Source of the DNA: Calliopsis andreniformis | Lineage: Eukaryota; Arthropoda; Insecta; Hymenoptera; Andrenidae | Direction: 5' to 3' | NCBI RefSeq assembly: GCF_051401765.1 | Contig: NC_135073.1 | Location: forward strand, 5,270,001-5,334,000 | DNA: 64,000 nucleotides | Shown here: positions 61,041 to 64,000 of the stretch, piece by piece | How positions within the stretch are numbered: the stretch's first letter is position 1 | How the letters are laid out: each line of letters starts with the position of its first letter | Notes under the pieces: generated by a model | Seen by the model: only the letters and a program-made list of their open reading frames with translations | The model's database searches: none | Told to the model about the DNA's origin: nothing | Made by a program: the position numbers and the translations under genes

Positions 61041-61381
61041 GATGACTAATTTGCTCTTTGATGTGATCATTCCGTAAGAAGAGGAAAATAATTTTGAAGA
61101 ACAATTAGATTTTGTAATTTCTCGATGTATTACTGAAAGAATTTAGTGTCTCAGTTTAGGTGGACGAAATTTTAATAGAGATAGAGTAAAAGTGTTAAAA
61201 ATAAATGTATTGAATATTTTAGTACCGTAAACATAGGTATATACATACTTATTTTGTATTGAAAACAAATTAATTAAATTTTTTGCAGTACAATTTTGTT
61301 CTAAGAAAATTACACTAAAAAGAGAAGGTAATTGAATTTCTGAAGTATAGGTACGTACTAATTGGTTAATATTTTGAATAA
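61041..61381. other. AT-rich non-coding DNA
   Basis: Nothing was recognised in this stretch. Confidence 0.5.
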
Positions 61382-61651
61382 ATGTCCGTTGTTGCGTTAA
61401 TATTCACTGCCGAAGATGGTACATCGAATGAATACACGGACATGAGAATCCCTGTAGTTCTATTGGTCCAATCTCAACCGCAGGATAGAGTGTCCCAGAG
61501 GTTGTATCTGGATGTTACACGCTTAATCGAACGAGCCCGATCGTTTGGTCGACCATTACCAGGAGGCTCATTTATTCTTACGATCTACGGACTTTCTAAC
61601 ATACCACTGTGCTCCCTAATTTATATCTTATTTATTGCAACAATTTCGTAG
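61382..61651 (+). CDS. Unrecognised 89-codon open frame, doubtful
   Basis: The frame has an ATG start and sits in a small GC-richer island flanked by AT-rich DNA. The predicted protein begins MSVVALIFTAEDG, has a mixed charged middle and a hydrophobic C-terminus, and is less low-complexity than other frames here. There is no known family, splice signal or promoter. The island could equally be a conserved non-coding element. Confidence 0.12.
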   Translation: MSVVALIFTAEDGTSNEYTDMRIPVVLLVQSQPQDRVSQRLYLDVTRLIERARSFGRPLPGGSFILTIYGLSNIPLCSLIYILFIATIS

Positions 61652-62240
61652 TAAATAGGAAGAATTTTCAGTTACAATAAACCATTTGATACAAGTGAAT
61701 TAGTCGCAGATAGTATCTTACGAAATAATCTTGCGCTGATAATGCATATTTGATCGATTGTTCTTCCCACTTTTAAAAACAATCTTTTAGTGAAAAGTGA
61801 GTATGAAAGTGTTATTATGTGAGTAGAAAGAAAGAAAGAAGAGTGAGTATCACTTTAATTTTTTGGTCTAGAGAAAAATCAGAAGTGGCCAAATATGAAT
61901 AGTAGAGTGGGTGAAACGATAATGATATTGTAATAATTAGTTTCTTGAGCAAGAAATTTTTGAACCAAAAGAACACTTTCCATTGAAATGTTACATGTCA
62001 GTTAATGATTTTTGAAAACACTTACTGGAGATAACTGGATTACTGTAAGGATAATGTTACTGACAATTAATTTTTCAAATTCGTTTCATTAATCTAGTTA
62101 ATTAATTAATCTGCTTTGAAGTAACACAATCATTAAACACAATATCCCAACATATTCGTCACTCGAATGCACAAACAAGATTACAAGTAGATATTGTACT
62201 CCTTATTCAAATATTCTTTGAAATGTTTCTTGCCATCCCT
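61652..62240. other. AT-rich DNA with a short GAAA repeat
   Basis: A (GAAA)n run of about four units lies at 61825-61840, flanked by three GTGAGTA-like strings. Nothing else was recognised. Confidence 0.5.
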
Positions 62241-63070
62241 GCTAGCGACCCCTGTAAATAATTGAGAACGAATAAAGCGAGACCTACGGTCACAGTTATT
62301 CCCAAAGTACTCTATTCTCCCACGATCAAATCGAAAGAAACACCAGAAGAATAAACATTGATCGCAACAAAACAGACCGCCACACACTAATAAAACAGTC
62401 GGAACCAAACGATGGAACGAAATAAAAAGGAGAGCAGGAGACGCTCTTAAGAGCAGCAAGAGGATACGTGGGCCGGCTGAGTTGGGCGGGGGAGGCCTTC
62501 TCTTAACGGGTCCATGGAATTTTATTCCACCCCTGGTAGGAAGGGAACAAGGTGTACACTCGACTAGGCTTAGAAACCATAAAAGTAAGTGGTATAGATT
62601 TGAAACGACGAGGTTGGACGCTACGTAGAGAAACAAAAGGCGGGGGTGGCGGCGTGGCCGGTCCTGGAGGAGGGTTGTTACGAGCGGTGCGTTCAATTAA
62701 CGGTGGTCGATGTGGTCCTGCCGCACCACACTGGCCAACGGGGGTAGTTAATGCTAGAGGCATACCTACTTACCTACGGCAGTTTCTTTTTATGATCCCG
62801 GCCACCGCTACTGGGAGCAGTTTCTCGCTAATTGGTATCGAACTATTATTCTCCCTCATTAACGGCCGCCATCCCCCTGTAAACGAAACGATCTTCGAAT
62901 GGCGGCTCCAAGATCGCGTGTCCCCATGAAACGTATTGCGTGATCATCGTATTTGGACGATTAAACGGTTACGTGCCAGGGGCTAACTGCCTGACGACGA
63001 ACATTTTCAGCCGATGCTCTTTTCCAGGTTTTTGGCGAGTTATCCTGGGTTACGGCTAACTCTTGATTAG
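62241..63070. promoter_or_regulatory. CpG-rich block with paired YY1/Pho-type motifs
   Basis: This strongly GC-rich island contains an inverted pair GCCGCCAT (62865-62872) and ATGGCGGC (62899-62906), each matching the YY1/Pho core, plus G-rich runs at 62639-62675. The long frames (minus 62181-62696, 171 codons; plus 62552-62929, 125 codons) overlap in antisense and are unrecognised. A Polycomb-response or promoter-like role is speculation from motifs. Confidence 0.3.
62774..62876 (-). other. Candidate 103-nt minus-strand exon
   Basis: On the minus strand a TCGTTTCGTTTACAG acceptor-like string precedes 103 nt, which end in TAG followed by GTAAGTAGG, a strong donor. One reading frame stays open across it (beginning GWRPLMRENN); the other two have stops. 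The peptide is not recognised. It overlaps one of the YY1/Pho-type motifs, so its conservation, if any, could reflect regulation instead of coding. Confidence 0.2.
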
Positions 63071-64000
63071 GAACATGAAACCTGAATGTTTCCTTACTTG
63101 AAAAAGCTAAAGATACTGGAAAAACAAGGGCAACGCAAACTTTGGGATTGTATTCTAGGACTTAGTATATTTTACGTAAAGAGTAACACTTTTTAACATG
63201 TTAGAATTACCGAGAATATTATATGCAAGTGTTTATTATTTCTCTTGTTTGAAGAAGTTCGTTGAGAAACAGGAAGTTGGTAGCTTGCATTAGCCTAGTT
63301 CTATACCTAAAAATGAAATCTTTGTAAAATGATAACAGATTTGTGGAAACTAATATTACAGAAAATATGTGACAGAGAGATTGTTAGTAAATTATGTACA
63401 CGGATTAAAATACAGAAGTACGTACAGATATTTTAAAGAAATTATTTTGAGGAATGCTAGACACATTTTATTTCAAATGTGACTTTCTTTAAACTAATAG
63501 CTTTAGAACTAAATTGTACTTGAAAGTTGAAATAATTGAGTACGTGTAATGATTGAGAGTTTTAGTTAAATTATGGTGGAATTGTACCAGGTTGTCCCAT
63601 GAGTTATTTTCGCAATTTGATCGCTTGAACTAGTAAGACGACTAAAAAGATTCGTAGAACAACCTAATAATAATTAGTCAAATATTCCTTACTCATAAAA
63701 CTAATTAAAATTGAAGCCACGAAAAATCGAAATTATAACTTGAATACCTAAAGCAGAAGGTGTGACTGTTAATATACAAGACAGGAATTTAAGTTATTCG
63801 AATTCAAGCAATACTGTACTAATCCGAACGAGGCGTTTAAGTCAACTTACTTAAACTCAAACAGTTTAAATTGAAGTTACTTGATGAATCTGCACGAAGC
63901 ATTAAACTAAAGTAAGCTTAGAATTTCCCTGTCTCCTGTTTACAGCCATGAAATATATTAGGAACGCAAAGTACATTGATAGAGCATAGCCAGGAAAGAA
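63071..64000. other. AT-rich DNA to the window end
   Basis: No gene was recognised. It holds the mariner-type remnant and, at about 63927-63944, a pyrimidine-containing CTCCTGTTTACAG that could be a splice acceptor; the following sequence has an ATG and a stop after 13 codons. Confidence 0.45.
63587..63664. mobile_element. Short mariner-type TIR remnant
   Basis: A 78-bp segment lies between TA dinucleotides (63585-63586 and 63665-63666). The left end is CCAGGTTGTCCCATGAGTTA and the reverse complement of the right end is GGTTGTTCTACGAATCTTTT; the GGTTGT core and TTTT tract line up. The GGTTGTCCCA-type end resembles mariner-family termini. It is probably an internally deleted, decayed copy. 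At this length chance pairing cannot be excluded. Confidence 0.35.

Noticed and set aside
62181..62929. 171-codon minus-strand and 125-codon plus-strand frames
   Set aside because: They overlap in antisense in a GC-rich block, with no recognised product.
1..64000. Known insect microRNAs, CRISPR arrays, rRNA, bacterial operons, retrotransposon reverse transcriptases or viral genes
   Set aside because: I scanned by eye for familiar mature microRNA sequences and for RT, integrase and transposase motifs in the open frames and found none; spacer-repeat arrays and bacterial gene packing are absent.

Overview
This 64 kb window looks like non-coding DNA from an insect nuclear genome, most likely a bee or another hymenopteran. 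That assignment is inference. It rests on three things: AT-rich DNA that alternates with CpG-rich patches every 0.5 to 2 kb; short, decayed DNA-transposon relics, one family of which resembles a repeat I recall from bee genomes; and the absence of any bacterial gene organisation. No protein-coding gene, rRNA or complete tRNA could be recognised on either strand. The longer open frames are unrecognisable, start at non-ATG codons, or are mutually overlapping antisense frames inside GC-rich or pyrimidine-biased patches. The best reading is a long intron or intergenic regulatory desert, perhaps around a developmental gene.

Layout. From 0 to 12 kb, GC-richer blocks (about 0.5-1.2, 2.4-3.3, 4.3-5.8, 7.9-8.5, 10.5-11.2 and 11.8-12.2 kb) sit in AT-rich DNA, with a notable imperfect hairpin at 4445-4496. 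From 12 to 20 kb there are three copies of one terminal-inverted-repeat (TIR) element with Tc1/mariner-like traits (12525-12850, 13951-14283, 19001-19411) and a composite hairpin at 14781-14838. From 20 to 34 kb are the most enhancer-like blocks, including an 18-bp palindrome (20362), two perfect CRE sites (30361, 32127) and the one convincing splice-bounded exon candidate on the plus strand (26243-26310). From 34 to 46 kb lie two copies of a piggyBac-like miniature element recognised by TTAA ends (34590-34751, about 45168-45320), a 9-bp-stem hairpin (37240), and further CpG-rich blocks. From 46 to 64 kb there is a GA microsatellite, a nested hairpin (50408-50459), a G-quadruplex motif (56412), two unrecognised ATG-initiated open frames (57584-58084, 61382-61651), a block with an inverted pair of YY1/Pho-type motifs overlapping a possible minus-strand exon (62774-62876), and a 78-bp mariner-type remnant (63587-63664).

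No operon, pathway or novel gene system is visible. The most useful leads are the two miniature transposon families, the splice-bounded candidate exon, the structured hairpins and the regulatory-motif clusters. All positions and motifs were read by eye. No alignment, folding or database search was possible, and the borders of the GC blocks are approximate.
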